From positions 10,594,988 through 10,658,987 of the forward strand of contig CAMTDV010000002.1 of the NCBI GenBank assembly GCA_947069175.1: a stretch of DNA of 64,000 bases, read 5' to 3'. Every line of letters begins with the position of its first letter. Positions within the stretch are counted from its first letter, which is position 1. The stretch comes from Scalesia atractyloides. Lineage: Eukaryota > Streptophyta > Magnoliopsida > Asterales > Asteraceae. A program made the position numbers and the translations under genes. Under the pieces are notes generated by a model. It saw nothing but the letters and a program-made list of their open reading frames with translations, was not told the origin of the DNA and made no database searches. This document shows, in pieces, positions 32,190 through 42,469 of the stretch.

Positions 32190-32275
32190 TCTGCCGGGTT
32201 TCGAACCCGGGTCAGTCGCCGGGTCACGGTTCAACAGACTTAACACTTAACACTTAAACCACTGCGCCACTGATG
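32190..32275 (-). ncRNA. tRNA-like Pol III-type unit, antisense in LTR G
   Basis: Read on minus: A-box TGGCGCAGTGG (32,259-32,269), B-box GGTTCGAAACC (32,197-32,207), T-arm stem CCGGG/CCCGG. It lies at the same place and in the same antisense orientation within the LTR as the unit in LTR A. A short internal AGTGTTA duplication lengthens the variable part. The T-rich sequence after it (TTTATTTTTATTTTC) is a weaker terminator. Confidence 0.6.
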
Positions 32276-32529
32276 TTTCTTGTTAAATGTTAGAATCATT
32301 TAATTCATAACATGTCTTTCCGAATTCAAAACCGGCGCCCAAATTTCAGTCGTCGGAAATCCCGGCGATCTCGCCAAGAATTTACGATATCTTCAGTTAT
32401 AACGTAAAACTTAATCGCTACATCGGTTATAACCGACGCCTGAACTCGCGACACAAGTTATAACCGCCGGAGACTTTCTAACCGACGAATCAAGTCGGAA
32501 ATTGGACCAAGTTCATCGATAACCTGCCT

Positions 32530-32537
32530 TATAAATA
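32530..32537 (+). promoter_or_regulatory. TATA box of LTR G
   Basis: TATAAATA followed by CCCCCTCGAACC, the usual arrangement upstream of an LTR transcription start. It lies between the antisense module and the sense module array. Confidence 0.7.
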
Positions 32538-32966
32538 CCCCCTCGAACCTCTGCAAACTCTTTCGCTCAAAACCGCACCCTTTCTCGGCGAAAACTCACT
32601 CGCCGGAAATCTTCTGCTCATCCCGGAAAACCGAACCCTCCATTTCTGAGCCTTACTAAACCCCCTGAGCTTATACCGAAGTCACCCACATCCTTTTCAA
32701 GTTTTCTGAAGACTCGCTGCTGCAAGACACACGAGCCGGAACCTGTTACTGTCGCCGGAGTTCTGCCGGAAAAAGAGGAGTCCAGTCGGTATACCTTTCG
32801 CCTAATTTCTTTTTTCTTTTCACTTATATCTCACCTGTAATTAACTGAAACACGCTAAATAAACCTGATTAAAACTTCGAACCAGTCAGTCATCGTTCCT
32901 GGTTAAGACTGACGAAGAAGACGATGTTCGGTAATGTTTAAGTAGAATTAAAAGAAGTTATTACTC

Positions 32967-33545
32967 GGGTTAGACACACAGTCCAGCGGTGGACTGTGTG
33001 CACATTAAACACACTAACGTCTCGAGTTCGAATCTTGTCCCACGCATGCTGCCTTAATAAAAATGCCTTTTTTTGGTTAACCGAACCGGAGTCACCACTG
33101 GTATATGTTAAGTATAATAATAACCGGAATAATAACCAAGATAGACACACTGTCCAGCGGTGGACTGTGTGTATGTTTAAATCACAGGTCACGAGTTCGA
33201 GTCCGGGCTACCGCACCGGCCCGGATAATTATTAAACTTTTTAAATAAGTCAGAAATGAAAATACTTAGTTTGTGTTTAAGTATAATAAAAATCAGTTAA
33301 GTACATTGAACACATCCAGCGTTGGACTGTGTGTTAGCATAAACCAAGGTCCCGGGTTCGAGACCTGTGGTGCGCACCGAGTCACGGATGAAAATCGTTT
33401 TTAAGAAATAAAGGATTTTCTGATTTATCTAATTAATGTATAAATATAATTAAAAACAGAAATATTTCGGGTTAGACACGTAACTCAGTTGGTAGAGCTG
33501 CGTGCACGCGTACGGGAGGTCTCGGGTTCGAGCCACACTCAGCGC
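32967..33545 (+). repeat. Array of four tRNA-like modules in LTR G
   Basis: Modules at 32,967-33,045, 33,139-33,215, 33,305-33,375 and 33,469-33,545, about 165-170 bp apart. Modules 1 and 2 contain the hairpin CACACAGTCCA or ACACTGTCCA with GCGG loop and its complement. Module 4 has A-box TAACTCAGTTGG (33,481-33,492), stem CACGTAACTC/GAGCTGCGTG and B-box GGTTCGAGCC (33,524-33,533). All end in a TTCGA-type T loop. Confidence 0.8.
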
Positions 33546-34019
33546 ACATATACACGCATACGAACCGGTCAAAGTCAAAGTCAAAGTCAACGGTCAACTG
33601 TAGCAAAAAAATCAATTTTTTTTATTTTTATTTATTTATTTTAATTAAAAATCAATTAAAAGTAATTAAAAATAACATTTTTAAGGTTAGAAAATAGCCT
33701 TAAACTCACAAAAATACACCCAACAATCCTACTAAAATGGATTAATAAAATCCGTTTACTTACCGAATCATAATGCTATTTATCTAGGTTAATTTCACTC
33801 GTGGTTAAAAACCACTTCGCGTGAATTCAACATCATCAACCGAACGCACCCACTGTGAGTGAATCTTACAACTCCCCCTTTTTAATTACACGTTTTGGGG
33901 TGTGTCATGCGTTACAAAATAATTAACTCGTTTATTTAAACTTGTGCCATACCATATCGTGATCTAAACTTAGATTGTTATTATTGTGGTAATTATGTAT
34001 TTCATTTTGTCCACTTATA

Positions 34020-34230
34020 CGAAATTCATTCATTAAGCCCATCAGTTCCTCGTGGTAGACGAGTTGAGCAACGCGTGCCTTAAAACCAATTCATTATTGT
34101 TTATGTGTGTATTATTGAGTTTATATTATTTGTAGTTATGTCTTTCATATTATCATGTTTATGCAATTCATTCATTAGGCCCATCAGTTCCTCGTGAGAG
34201 ACGAGTTGAGCAACGCGTGCCTCTCAACGA
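34020..34230 (+). repeat. Duplicated U5 hairpin region in LTR G
   Basis: Two direct copies of a segment containing CCCATCAGTTCCTCGTG and ACGAGTTGAGCAACGCGTGC (34,038-34,080 and 34,180-34,222). Each forms a CTCGT/ACGAG hairpin (34,049-34,063 for the first). Confidence 0.75.
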
Positions 34231-34628
34231 TCCATTATTGTTCATGTGTGTATTGTTTAATATTAAATTGAATTATGAATAAGTTTACATCTATTTTTAC
34301 TCATGTGTGGTTGTGCACTTTATTTCATAATCAATTAAATAAACTTGTTCAAATGTTTTCCATAGGATTCACTCGCCAAATTTTTGTTGATCCCAAAAAC
34401 CCTTTACACATGATACAGGTGAACAGGATGAAGCAAGGAAAACATAGGAAATGCCTTAGAAGAAACAAAGAAGCTTAGACTGATGTTTAGGTCATTGATG
34501 TATTTATGATTGTAAATTTCCATTAAATTGTATTAATGAATATGAAACGTCAACATAAATGTCATGAGCTTTGATGATAACCCAATCATGCCCCGATCAC
34601 CTTTTCCGATGCGGGTCGGGGTGTGACA

Positions 34629-34633
34629 CGGTA
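34629..34633. repeat. Target site duplication of solo LTR G, right
   Basis: CGGTA, matching 31,998-32,002. Confidence 0.9.
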
Positions 34634-35485
34634 TAAGATCAATGCGGAATTCAACTTCTCTTACTGGAGGAAGTCCTGAAATGTCGTCAGGAAAAACTTG
34701 TGGAAAATCTTTTACTACTGGGATGTCTTCGGGTTTCTTCTCTTGGATCCCTTTTTGACGACGTGAGCTAGGAATGCGACATAATTCTTGCGGAGATATT
34801 TTCGGGCTTGAAGACAGGACATTAATTTGAGTCCTTTTGAAGGGGTTTCTCCAAAGATTCGTAGGGTCTGACCGTTTGCAAGAGGAATGCGAATGAACTT
34901 TTCGCGGCATACAACTTCAGCATGATGTTGGCTGAGCCAGTCCATACCAATTATAATGTCGAAACTTCCCAACTTCATAGGAATGAGGTAAACTGGAAAA
35001 TCGTGATCGTTTAGGGTGAGAGTACAATTTCGTATAATAGAGTTTAATGAGACCGGTTTTCCGTCAGCAACTTCCACCGTTAGAGATTCCATGAGATTAT
35101 CACGAGTTTGGTTGAGGAGGGGTTCAAATTCTAAGGACACAAAATTCTTATCCGCGCCAGTATCAAATAACATGGATGCATAACTACCATTGATGAGAAA
35201 CGTACCGTTAACCACGTTGTTGTCAGCCCTAGCTTGGTTGGCGTTGATGTTGAAAGCTCTTCCCCTAGCAGGTGGAGGAGCTTGGTTAGCCTGGTTTACT
35301 GGATTTGCTTGAGCTTGGGCATGGATGATGTTCACCAAGCGTAGACAGGTGTTCCTGAAGTGGTTCGGGTCTCCACAGTTGTAACAAGCCCGCATAGGTT
35401 GCATCATGGGGTAGTTGGGTTGGTAGTAGGATTGCGCTACATGTTGGGCAGGTGGTAGGAGTAAAGGTTGTTGGGCTTGACCCAC
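34634..35485 (-). pseudogene. Zinc knuckle, aspartic protease and start of pol, element 1
   Basis: CYNCGDPNHFRNTC is a CCHC zinc knuckle (C-x2-C-x4-H-x4-C). YASMLFDTGADKNFVSLEF carries the retropepsin active-site DTGA, and FDIIIGMDWLSQHHA follows as in Gypsy proteases. The frame shifts near 34,740; the other frame continues PEDIPVVKDFPQVFPDDISG, the entry into the reverse transcriptase, and stops at the LTR G insertion. The protease would cut the polyprotein. Confidence 0.88.
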
Positions 35486-36562
35486 TATCTGATGGTGGGT
35501 TTGGGTTGAGGGCTGATTGCGGTTCGTTCGCTGAAGTGTGCGACAGGTTTGGATGGTGTGACCTGCACGGCCACAGCCGGTGCAATGTTGGCAGGGATGT
35601 TCGGGAAGGTGATGGTATTGGCAACGGTTGCATTTTGGGTATGGGCCGGAGTATGGCTTTTTATATGGTGCAATTAAGGGGGCAACTTGGGTGATGGGTG
35701 CAGCAGTGATAGGGGGGTTTGTTTGTGTGACAGCAAAGTTTCTGCTGCTTCGTTTCCTCTTACCAGCAAACTTTGAGGAGGAGATGGAATGGTTTGAAGT
35801 TTGGCCCTCAATGGGGGCTTTCTTTTTCTCATCCTTAAATTTGCCGTTTCAGATGCGATTCTCGGTAAGCTCGGTAGCTAGTTCCATAGCGGCTTCAAGT
35901 GTTGCAGGCGAAGTGCTTAGAACCGAGTCTTGAATTTTCGAGGGGAGGCCTCGAATATAGTGTTCAACTAAGCGGTACACTGGGGTGAACAAGTTGGGGA
36001 TCATTTGGTTCAGCTCAAGAAATATTTTGTTGTAGGAAGTATGATCTCCTTCCTTTTGCTTTAACGAATGGAATTCATCTTCCAACTTCATGATTTCGCT
36101 TCTTGGACAGAAGCGTCTTGTCATTATTTCCCTTAACTCTTCCCATGTTAAGGCCATAGCATCTTCGACTCCTCTCTTACCCTTTTCTGTGTTCCACTAG
36201 GTAAGGGCTACCCCAAACAGTCTCCCAGTTGCGTAACGTACCTTGCGATCCTCGGGACAATCGCAATTGAGGAAGGTGTTCTCCATTTCCTCAAACCAGT
36301 GGAGGAGAGCAGTGACACCTTCGGTCCCTTCATACTTTGGGGGATCGCAAGACTTGAAGTGTTTGTAGGAGCACTTTTGGGAGGGAGGGTTGTCGACGTT
36401 CTGGTTTTCTTGATTGAGAGGGTTGATGGGATTCGCGGTGAGAGCTTGTTGGACTTGAATTACGATGTCAGGAAGCACCCGCCATTTGTTTTGCAATGTG
36501 AGTGGCCAAGCGTTCGTTTGACTTTCCTACCTTCTACCTCCACGTTGCTGCCTAGACGACAT
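35486..36562 (-). pseudogene. Gag of element 1
   Basis: ATG at 36,560-36,562 (MSSRQQRGGRR, matching MSSRHSHGGRR of element 2). The capsid-like part reads DPPKYEGTEGVTALLHWFEE, VRYATGRLFGVALT, ALTWEELREIMTRRFCPRSE and SKIQDSVLSTSPATLEAAME, the retrotransposon gag family. A first zinc knuckle CTGCGRAGHTIQTC lies near 35,560. Breaks: a stop/frameshift shortly after the start (near 36,525), TGG to TAG at 36,197-36,199 and a TGA near 35,849. Gag would form the particle that packs the RNA. Confidence 0.85.
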
Positions 36563-37351
36563 CTACAGGAACATACTAAGAAGATGGTGAGTTTAAGGAG
36601 TCTTTTTAGGTGTCATGTGTCGTTTTAAAAAAAATAACATAATCATCAATAATGCAACTACATCCATAGGATGTCTTGGGTTTGCTCATGTTTGGGCCTC
36701 CAATGTCCCCTATACCATCGCTTGTATAGTCATGTGGGCCCCCATGACTATTGGCTTAGTAGGATTCACATTGGTGTTGGCGGTTTAACACTCGCATCAC
36801 CCAAATGAAAACCATGAAATATGATTGCGAGATGTATGGTAGGAGGGTGTCCAGGTGTAGACACGATGACAACTCAAAGTGGGGTTAGCTCACACGACGT
36901 TTGGTATGGCATGCTTTGGCCTAAGGTCCTTCGTACTCTCATCGTTAGTCCCCAGGTAGGCAAACTGGTCCTTTATTTTGGATTTATACGAATGCCAAGC
37001 CTAGACAGGACGTTCCGACTACCGGTACTTGTACCCTTCCAGTTACTACATGCCCGTCATGAGAACTCACTTTGATGTGATTTGAAAATACAAAAATCGT
37101 TGCAAAAATTATAAGAATTGTGTGGTGTGTGCTCTCATGGATATGATATGTTATGAGGATATGATTCATGATGAGCATTGTATAATAATATGTACTTATG
37201 AACATGCTTGCATAACATTGAATGTAACAATAAACATAAAGCATATAAACATCATGAATTTTGTATGTAACACATAAAAATTTTAAAATTCTAATCAACT
37301 ATAGTATAGGCTCTAAGGGTCTAATAACCTATCCTATATCCCTATAGTCAT
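36563..37351 (-). other. Untranslated leader of element 1
   Basis: Sequence between primer site and gag, without coding. It is clearly related to the leader of element 2 (45,433-46,290): both contain GTCATGTGGGCCCCCATGA, CAGGTGTAGACAC or TGGTGTAGACAC, and TAGTCCCCAGGTAGGCAAAC. The conservation suggests an RNA function such as packaging or translation start. Confidence 0.75.
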
Positions 37352-37364
37352 GGCTCTGATACCA
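37352..37364 (-). promoter_or_regulatory. Primer binding site of element 1 (initiator tRNA-Met)
   Basis: Read on minus: TGGTATCAGAGCC, complementary to the 3' end of plant initiator tRNA-Met, three bases after the LTR end GTGTGACA. Confidence 0.92.
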
Positions 37365-37367
37365 ATC

Positions 37368-38696
37368 TGTCACACCCCGACCCGCAGCGGAATAAGAGTC
37401 GGGGCATAATTGGGTTATCACCAAAGCTCATGATGTTTACTAAAATGTTTCATATTTATTAAATTCAAATTACAACTTAAATAGTCAAATTAAATCCATA
37501 TAGTTACAAAGAAAATGAAACTAAGTAAAACAATCCAAAGCATTAAACTGATTTATTCTTCTAGGCCTTCCTACGCGTTTCTTGTCTCAACTGGATCACC
37601 TGTATCATGTGTAAAATGGGGAAGTTTTGGGTCAACAAAAGTTGGCGAGTGAACCTTGTTTAAAAACATTGTTATTGATTCCTTGTTGTATTTTATATTG
37701 AAAAGTTGTGCAATATTCATATGTGAGCAAACATATATAAACAAACAATCACAAACCACCTTGAATGAGTATATGACATGAATGATAATGTACTGTGAGT
37801 TCAAGGCCCAATCAAACGGAGCCGATCGAATGAGGCACCTGTACTCAACCCGTCTCCCACGGGGAGCTGATGGGCCTATGAAATGCATGTACTCAAAATG
37901 ATAACTTTAATCTAAACATAATCCACACAACAATTGATACATATTGAATACATATTTGATCACGGATATGAGGATGCACAAGTGTTTATAATATAATAAA
38001 TAGTTATGCGACACATGATACACCCCAAAAATATGATTAAAACGGGGAATTGGTAGAGGTTCACTCACATTGGGTGCGTTCTTTTGATGTTGTTGGATGC
38101 GCACGAGTTTTGCAATTTGATCGACGAGGAAGCCTAACCTAAAAATAATAACGAAATAGTTTGGTAAATAAATGGATTCTTAGATTTATTTTTGCGAGTC
38201 TAAGGACTTTTTTTCTAACTTTAAAAATATTATTTTAAGTATTTTTAATTGATTTTTAAATTAAATAAATAAATAAAAAGAAATAAAAAGTTTTGACTTT
38301 TTGACCGTTGACCGGTCGGACTATGAGTAATGTGTGCGCTGAGTGAGGTTCGAACCCGGGACCCTCGTACACGTGCACGCAGCTCTACCAACTGAGCTAC
38401 GTGTCTAACCCGAAATATTCTATGTTTTAATTATATATATATACTAATTAAATGTTAATTTATTTGGTTTATATTAAAAGGATTTAAAATGGTCGAACCG
38501 GTTGCAAGGACCTGGATCGAACTCGGGTCCTTCGGTTTGTAAGCGCACAGCCCAACCAGTTGGGCTGTGTGTCTTATCTGTTTAACTTACGGTTTATATT
38601 AATCTTATAGACATACTGTGACTTGATCTGATTCTGTTTTAAAAAAAATTGGTTTTAATTCGGAAAGTCGGTACGTTATAAGGTTCAAACTCGTGA
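37368..38696 (-). repeat. LTR B: truncated 5' LTR of element 1
   Basis: Follows LTR A closely from TGTCACACCCCGACCC to CAAACTCGTGA, inside the third tRNA-like module, and then breaks off. It holds modules at 38,345-38,411 and 38,515-38,575 and the U5 hairpin (37,850-37,866, CCCGT/ACGGG). It has one copy of the segment that is doubled in LTR A. Confidence 0.9.
38345..38575 (-). repeat. Two tRNA-like modules in LTR B
   Basis: Same modules as LTR A, with A-box TAGCTCAGTTGG and B-box GGTTCGAACC in the first and hairpin ACAGCCCAA/TTGGGCTGT in the second. The third is cut at 38,696. Confidence 0.8.
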
Positions 38697-38716
38697 TATA
38701 TCTGTTTAACTTACGG
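38697..38716. other. Filler DNA at the LTR B / LTR D junction
   Basis: About 20 bp containing TATCTGTTTAACTTACGG, an exact copy of 38,575-38,592 just upstream. It joins the broken LTR B to LTR D sequence, typical of end joining with a templated insert. Confidence 0.75.
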
Positions 38717-38914
38717 CATATATTTTTTTAATTTTTATTTACTACCTTTTAGAATTATTAAATATATATATTACTTATATTTATCATTAATTCTATTATT
38801 ATTTATAATACACCCAAATCCATTAAACCATTAACATAAATTTTAAACAAAGGATCATATACTTGATTACAAAGTGGGGCGGGTTTTAGGACCCGTTTTA
38901 TGACAGATGTTACA
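38717..38914 (-). repeat. LTR D, right part (start of the 3' LTR of element 2)
   Basis: Matches LTR C 48,393-48,579 (AATTTTTATTTACTACC ... TTGATTACAAAGT ... TGTTACA). The part corresponding to LTR C 48,009-48,392 is missing, so about 385 bp were lost together with the end of LTR B. Confidence 0.85.
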
Positions 38915-39845
38915 GTATCCCTTAATTTTAGAAATTTCGTCCCGAAATTTAAGAAGTAGTAGGTTTGTCTTGGAAGAGATGGGGTTATTTTTCGCGCATT
39001 TAGTCTTCACGTTCCCAAGTAAACTCGAGTCCTTGTTACGACTCCCAACATACCCTGACTATAGGAATTCGACTTCGTCTTAAACGTTTCTCACCGAAGT
39101 CCATGATTTCTACAGGTCACTCTACAAAATGCATAGACTCGTCAATTTGAATATCTTCAAGCGATATATGAAGGTTTTTGTCGGCAAGGCACTTTTTCAA
39201 GTTAGAGACATGGAACGTTGGATGAATCTTGTTGAGTTCTTCAGGTAAGTCAAGCTTGTAAGCTACAGGACCAGCTCTCTCAAGTATTTTAAAAGGTCCA
39301 ACATAGCGAGGTGCTAACTTGCCTTTTTGTCCAAACCGAACAACTCCCTTCCATGGTGACACTTTCAAAAGTACTTGATCGCCAACAAAAAACTCGAGCG
39401 GCTTTCTTCGTTTGTTTGCGTAACTCTTGTGACGATTCTGAGCTGCTAGAAGACTGTTGCGAATTTGGAGAATCTTATCGGTTGTTTCTTGGATTAATTC
39501 CGGTCCTGTGATTTGTGCTTCTGCCGATTTCATGCCAACATACGGATGATTGGCACTTACGACCGTATTGTGCTTCAAAAGGATCCATACAGATGCTAGA
39601 GCAATAGTTGTTATGGCATGAGAATTCGACTAATGGTAGATGAGTATCCCATTGCCCTTGGAGTCGATAACACATGATCGTAACATGTCTTCAAGAGTTT
39701 GGATTGTGCGCTCAGATTGACCATCGGTTTGAGGATGAAAAGCGGTGCTAAGGTCTAAGCGAGTGCCTAACGCTGATTGCACGGGGTGCCATGATCGTGA
39801 AGTAAAATGCCTATCTCGATCCGAGATGATGCTAAGGATATACTA
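38915..39845 (-). pseudogene. Integrase C-terminal half and chromodomain remnant of element 2
   Basis: Reads from a DGRF-like site near 39,815 through TDGQSERTIQTLEDMLR-like sequence (39,680-39,740), then QITGPELIQETTDKILQIRN, KLAPRYVGPFKILERAGPVA and HPTFHVSNLKKCLADKN. Chromodomain-like sequence follows at about 38,985-39,110. Frameshifts are present near 39,660 and 39,570. The N-terminal half of integrase and all upstream pol domains are absent; unrelated sequence starts at about 39,845. Confidence 0.85.
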
Positions 39846-40685
39846 GGTGAATGTAAAGTTTGGATTTTTGATGGGGGCGATAACGTTCCTCGTAAGGGTT
39901 GAATACCCTGCTACTTGAATCGTTTTTTATGCCGGAGGTGTAGAAGTGAAAAGCGTTATAACACGGAGATGGCTAACTAGATATGGTCTCATGTTAAGGG
40001 GTTTTGAGAAAATCGAAGCGTCATAATGATAAAGTTACATCACAAAACGAAGTCATCAACCACACTGATATCCAAATTGAGATTGACACTACCTACACGG
40101 AACTTCCCATGTCCGTCTAACAATGCTTTTGATCACTTGACAAGAACACTTATATATTGGAAGTACCTGTGGCGTATCCACCATATCCTTGTCAAATTTT
40201 CGTCGGCCTTGTTATTAAGTCATGATTAGCTCTATGTGACTCGTCCTAAATCTACCAAACATAAACAAACACAACTGCTAATGCTTTGAGTCTCGAATCC
40301 GAGGAAAGCGAGACTGAATGACGGCGGTACCTCCCTCGTGTGTTATGAGGAAGTGGTCAGTCTATAAAAAAGTGAGACACGACCCAACTTCCCTAAATGA
40401 TGAGACGGGGTTCGTCATGATCTATGATAACATGAAATTTAATCGATGAATAGAGACATGTATGAAACAAATTGGCATAGCGTGATATAAATTGCGTTAA
40501 TGGCATTAATATGAAATAATAAAATCTTGAAACATTAATACCCAAATTGTAAACAATGATAACTTGAATAGTCAAAACAAGAAATGGAATTTATTTAAGC
40601 TTGGATTGGGAATAAAATAAACACTTAGATTGGGAATAAAATAAACAGATGGAGCAAAGTCTTGAGTCTTCATGATGGGAGAAAG
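39846..40685. other. Non-coding replacement segment in element 2
   Basis: About 840 bp replace protease, reverse transcriptase, RNase H and half of integrase. No coding motif is seen. It contains TTATTTTATTCCCAATC twice (read on minus, near 40,610-40,650) and a TCTCGAATCCGAGGA inverted word near 40,293. Its right edge lies near the end of the gag reading at 40,687. It may be a captured host fragment or leader-like sequence. Confidence 0.6.
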
Positions 40686-40686
40686 G

Positions 40687-41686
40687 CTAGTTAGGTGTTC
40701 GTTCGAACCGTCGTTGACCCAACTGGTTTGCGTTGATTGTAGGCTCTCCCTCTTGCTGTGGGGGTGCTTGGTTTGCCTGGTTTGCTTGGTTAATTGGGTT
40801 TGCTTGGGCTTGATCGTTAATGATGTTAACCAGCGTAGGGCACGTGCTTTTGAAGTTGGTAGGATCTCCACAATGGAAACAAGCTCTAACATAAGGTACC
40901 ATGGAATAGTTCGGCTGTTGGTAGGGTTGGGTCATGTTTTTGGCAAGAGGTGGAGCATGGTTTTGAGGAATGCGGTAAGTGTTACTCAAATGACCATAAC
41001 ACCCACAATTGTCACACAATCAGCAAGGTAAGGTGGGTTGGTGGTGATAATGACAGGTGTTGCATTGAGGGTGGGAACCAGTGTAGGGTTTCTTGTTTGG
41101 GTATGCTGGGTTGGGTGCCACTTGAGTGATTGGAATGGCTTTGAGGGGTACGGCTTGTGAAGTTGGCTGACTGGTTTGGGTGACAGCAAAATTTTTCCCG
41201 TTTCGTTTTCTTTTGCCAGTGAATCGAGAAGAGGATTCGGTTTGAGTTGGGTTTGGGGTTTCAGTCGGTGTTTTGCTACTTGCATCCTCCTTCTTCTCAT
41301 CCTTGAAATCCCCATTCCTTATGTGGTTTTCAGTGAGCTCAGTGGCTAGCTCCATTGCTGCTTCCAGAGTTGCAGGCACGGTACTCATTACAGAATCCTG
41401 AATCTTCGAAGGAAAACCCCGAATGTAGTGCTCAATAAGATAGTAGAGAGGGGTGACCAAATTTGGAACCATTTGGTTCAACTCGAGAAACCTCTTTTTG
41501 TAGGTTATATGATCTCCCTCTTTTGCTTCAGGAAATAGAACTCATCTTCCAACTTTTTAATTTTGCTTCTTGGGCAGAACGTCTAAGTTTGGGCTACTGC
41601 GGCTTCGGTGCCTCTTCTGCCCTTTTCGGCATTCCATCAAGTGAGTGCTACCCCATATAAACGACCAGTAGCATAACAAACCTTAC
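40687..41686 (-). pseudogene. Gag of element 2, C-terminal part
   Basis: Continues the gag cut by LTR H: capsid part SKIQDSVMSTVPATLEAAME and ATELTENHIRNGDFKDEKKE, a basic region GKRKRNGKNFAVTQ, then CFHCGDPTNFKSTC, a CCHC zinc knuckle, and a Gln/Asn-rich tail ending at 40,687. A Cys-rich CNTCHYHHQPTLPC part precedes the knuckle. At least one frameshift lies near 41,480-41,530. Confidence 0.85.
41682..41686. repeat. Target site duplication of solo LTR H, left
   Basis: CTTAC, identical to 45,103-45,107. Confidence 0.9.
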
Positions 41687-41775
41687 TGTAACACCCTGTA
41701 AAATCGAGTCCAATAGTAAGTGACACGTGTCGTATTTTATTTTTAGTCTATTAAAGACTAACAAGGACTAAAAGC

Positions 41776-42090
41776 GTCAACATGCTCAAACTAAGTCTCT
41801 GAGTGACCTTCTGATGTCAACATGCATAAAACATAACCTCTGAGTGACCATTAGTGTCAACATGCTTAAAACTTGGCCTCTGAGTGACGTTGTGTCAACA
41901 TGCCCAGCCTCTGAGTGACATTTGAGTCAACATGCTTATAACGAGACTCTGAGTGATCGTTTACGAAGTCCTAACTCTCACATGTCCCATTTGTTGGACG
42001 AGAGGGATTAAATCTGTGATTATATGAAAGTTGGATAATGGAGGGTTTAAAAGTGTCAACATGTTAATTTATACCTCTGAGTGACCTTTT
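41776..42090 (+). repeat. Tandem repeat in U3 of LTR H, about six units
   Basis: Units of about 30-40 bp (the last more distant) start TCAACATG and end CTCTGAGTGAC (near 41,776, 41,816, 41,855, 41,893, 41,931 and 42,055). Such U3 repeats upstream of a TATA box often act as enhancers; here that is inference. Confidence 0.75.
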
Positions 42091-42461
42091 AACGAACCGA
42101 GAGCTCGACAATGTCCGAGCATAATCCCGGGAATGCCAAATATTGGCTACGGAGGGCTAAATATGCCAAAAGGGTGTTTAAGAAGGTCTTTATAGGGTTT
42201 AATAAGTTGAGGGGCTAAATGTGGCAAATTTTAAAAACTGACAAAGGGCGCTCGCGGGCGCGAGAGGCAGGCTCTTGGCCTCTCGCGGTGGCGTGAGAGG
42301 CCTGTGTCTGCATAAAGTTTCCTTGGCCACCACACATAAGTGCCAGAAACCATTTTCTCAAAACCATGGCTTCCCAAACAGCTATGCCACGTTTTGGGAC
42401 ACTTGTAAGCTTCCTCTTACACCCCTTAACACCTGGCATCACATCCTTCAAGCTCTCCAAT

Positions 42462-42469
42462 TATAAATA
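42462..42469 (+). promoter_or_regulatory. TATA box of LTR H
   Basis: TATAAATA followed by GGTGCAAAGG, the probable core promoter, about 370 bp downstream of the U3 repeats. Confidence 0.7.

Larger units (their letters stand above)
32003..34628 (+). mobile_element. Solo LTR G inserted in reverse transcriptase of element 1
   Basis: 2,626 bp from TGTAACATCCGTC to GGGGTGTGACA with perfect 5-bp target duplications CGGTA. No interior sequence and no second LTR, so an element was reduced to one LTR by recombination. It belongs to the same family as LTR A (similar first 120 bp and module layout) but is diverged and in the opposite orientation. It separates the RT codons for RIDLIP and GATPVAK. Confidence 0.95.
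26671..38696 (-). mobile_element. Element 1: Tekay-type chromovirus, nested in LTR D, decayed
   Basis: Minus orientation: 5' LTR (37,368-38,696, truncated), primer site 37,352-37,364, leader, gag, protease, reverse transcriptase, RNase H, integrase with chromodomain, 3' LTR (26,671-29,232). The domain order PR-RT-RH-IN and the C-terminal chromodomain place it among Ty3/Gypsy chromoviruses. The two LTRs are very similar over their shared part, so it is younger than element 2, in agreement with nesting. Coding parts contain stops and frameshifts and a solo LTR interrupts pol. Confidence 0.9.

Noticed and set aside
37368..38914. A normal LTR shared by two tandem elements through LTR-LTR recombination
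   Set aside because: The right part matches LTR C rather than LTR A, the join has filler DNA, and LTR D stops exactly where element 1 begins, so nesting with a deletion explains it better.
42215..42460. Pair of opposite frames near the LTR H promoter
   Set aside because: They overlap each other and the TATA region of a solo LTR; no protein motif.
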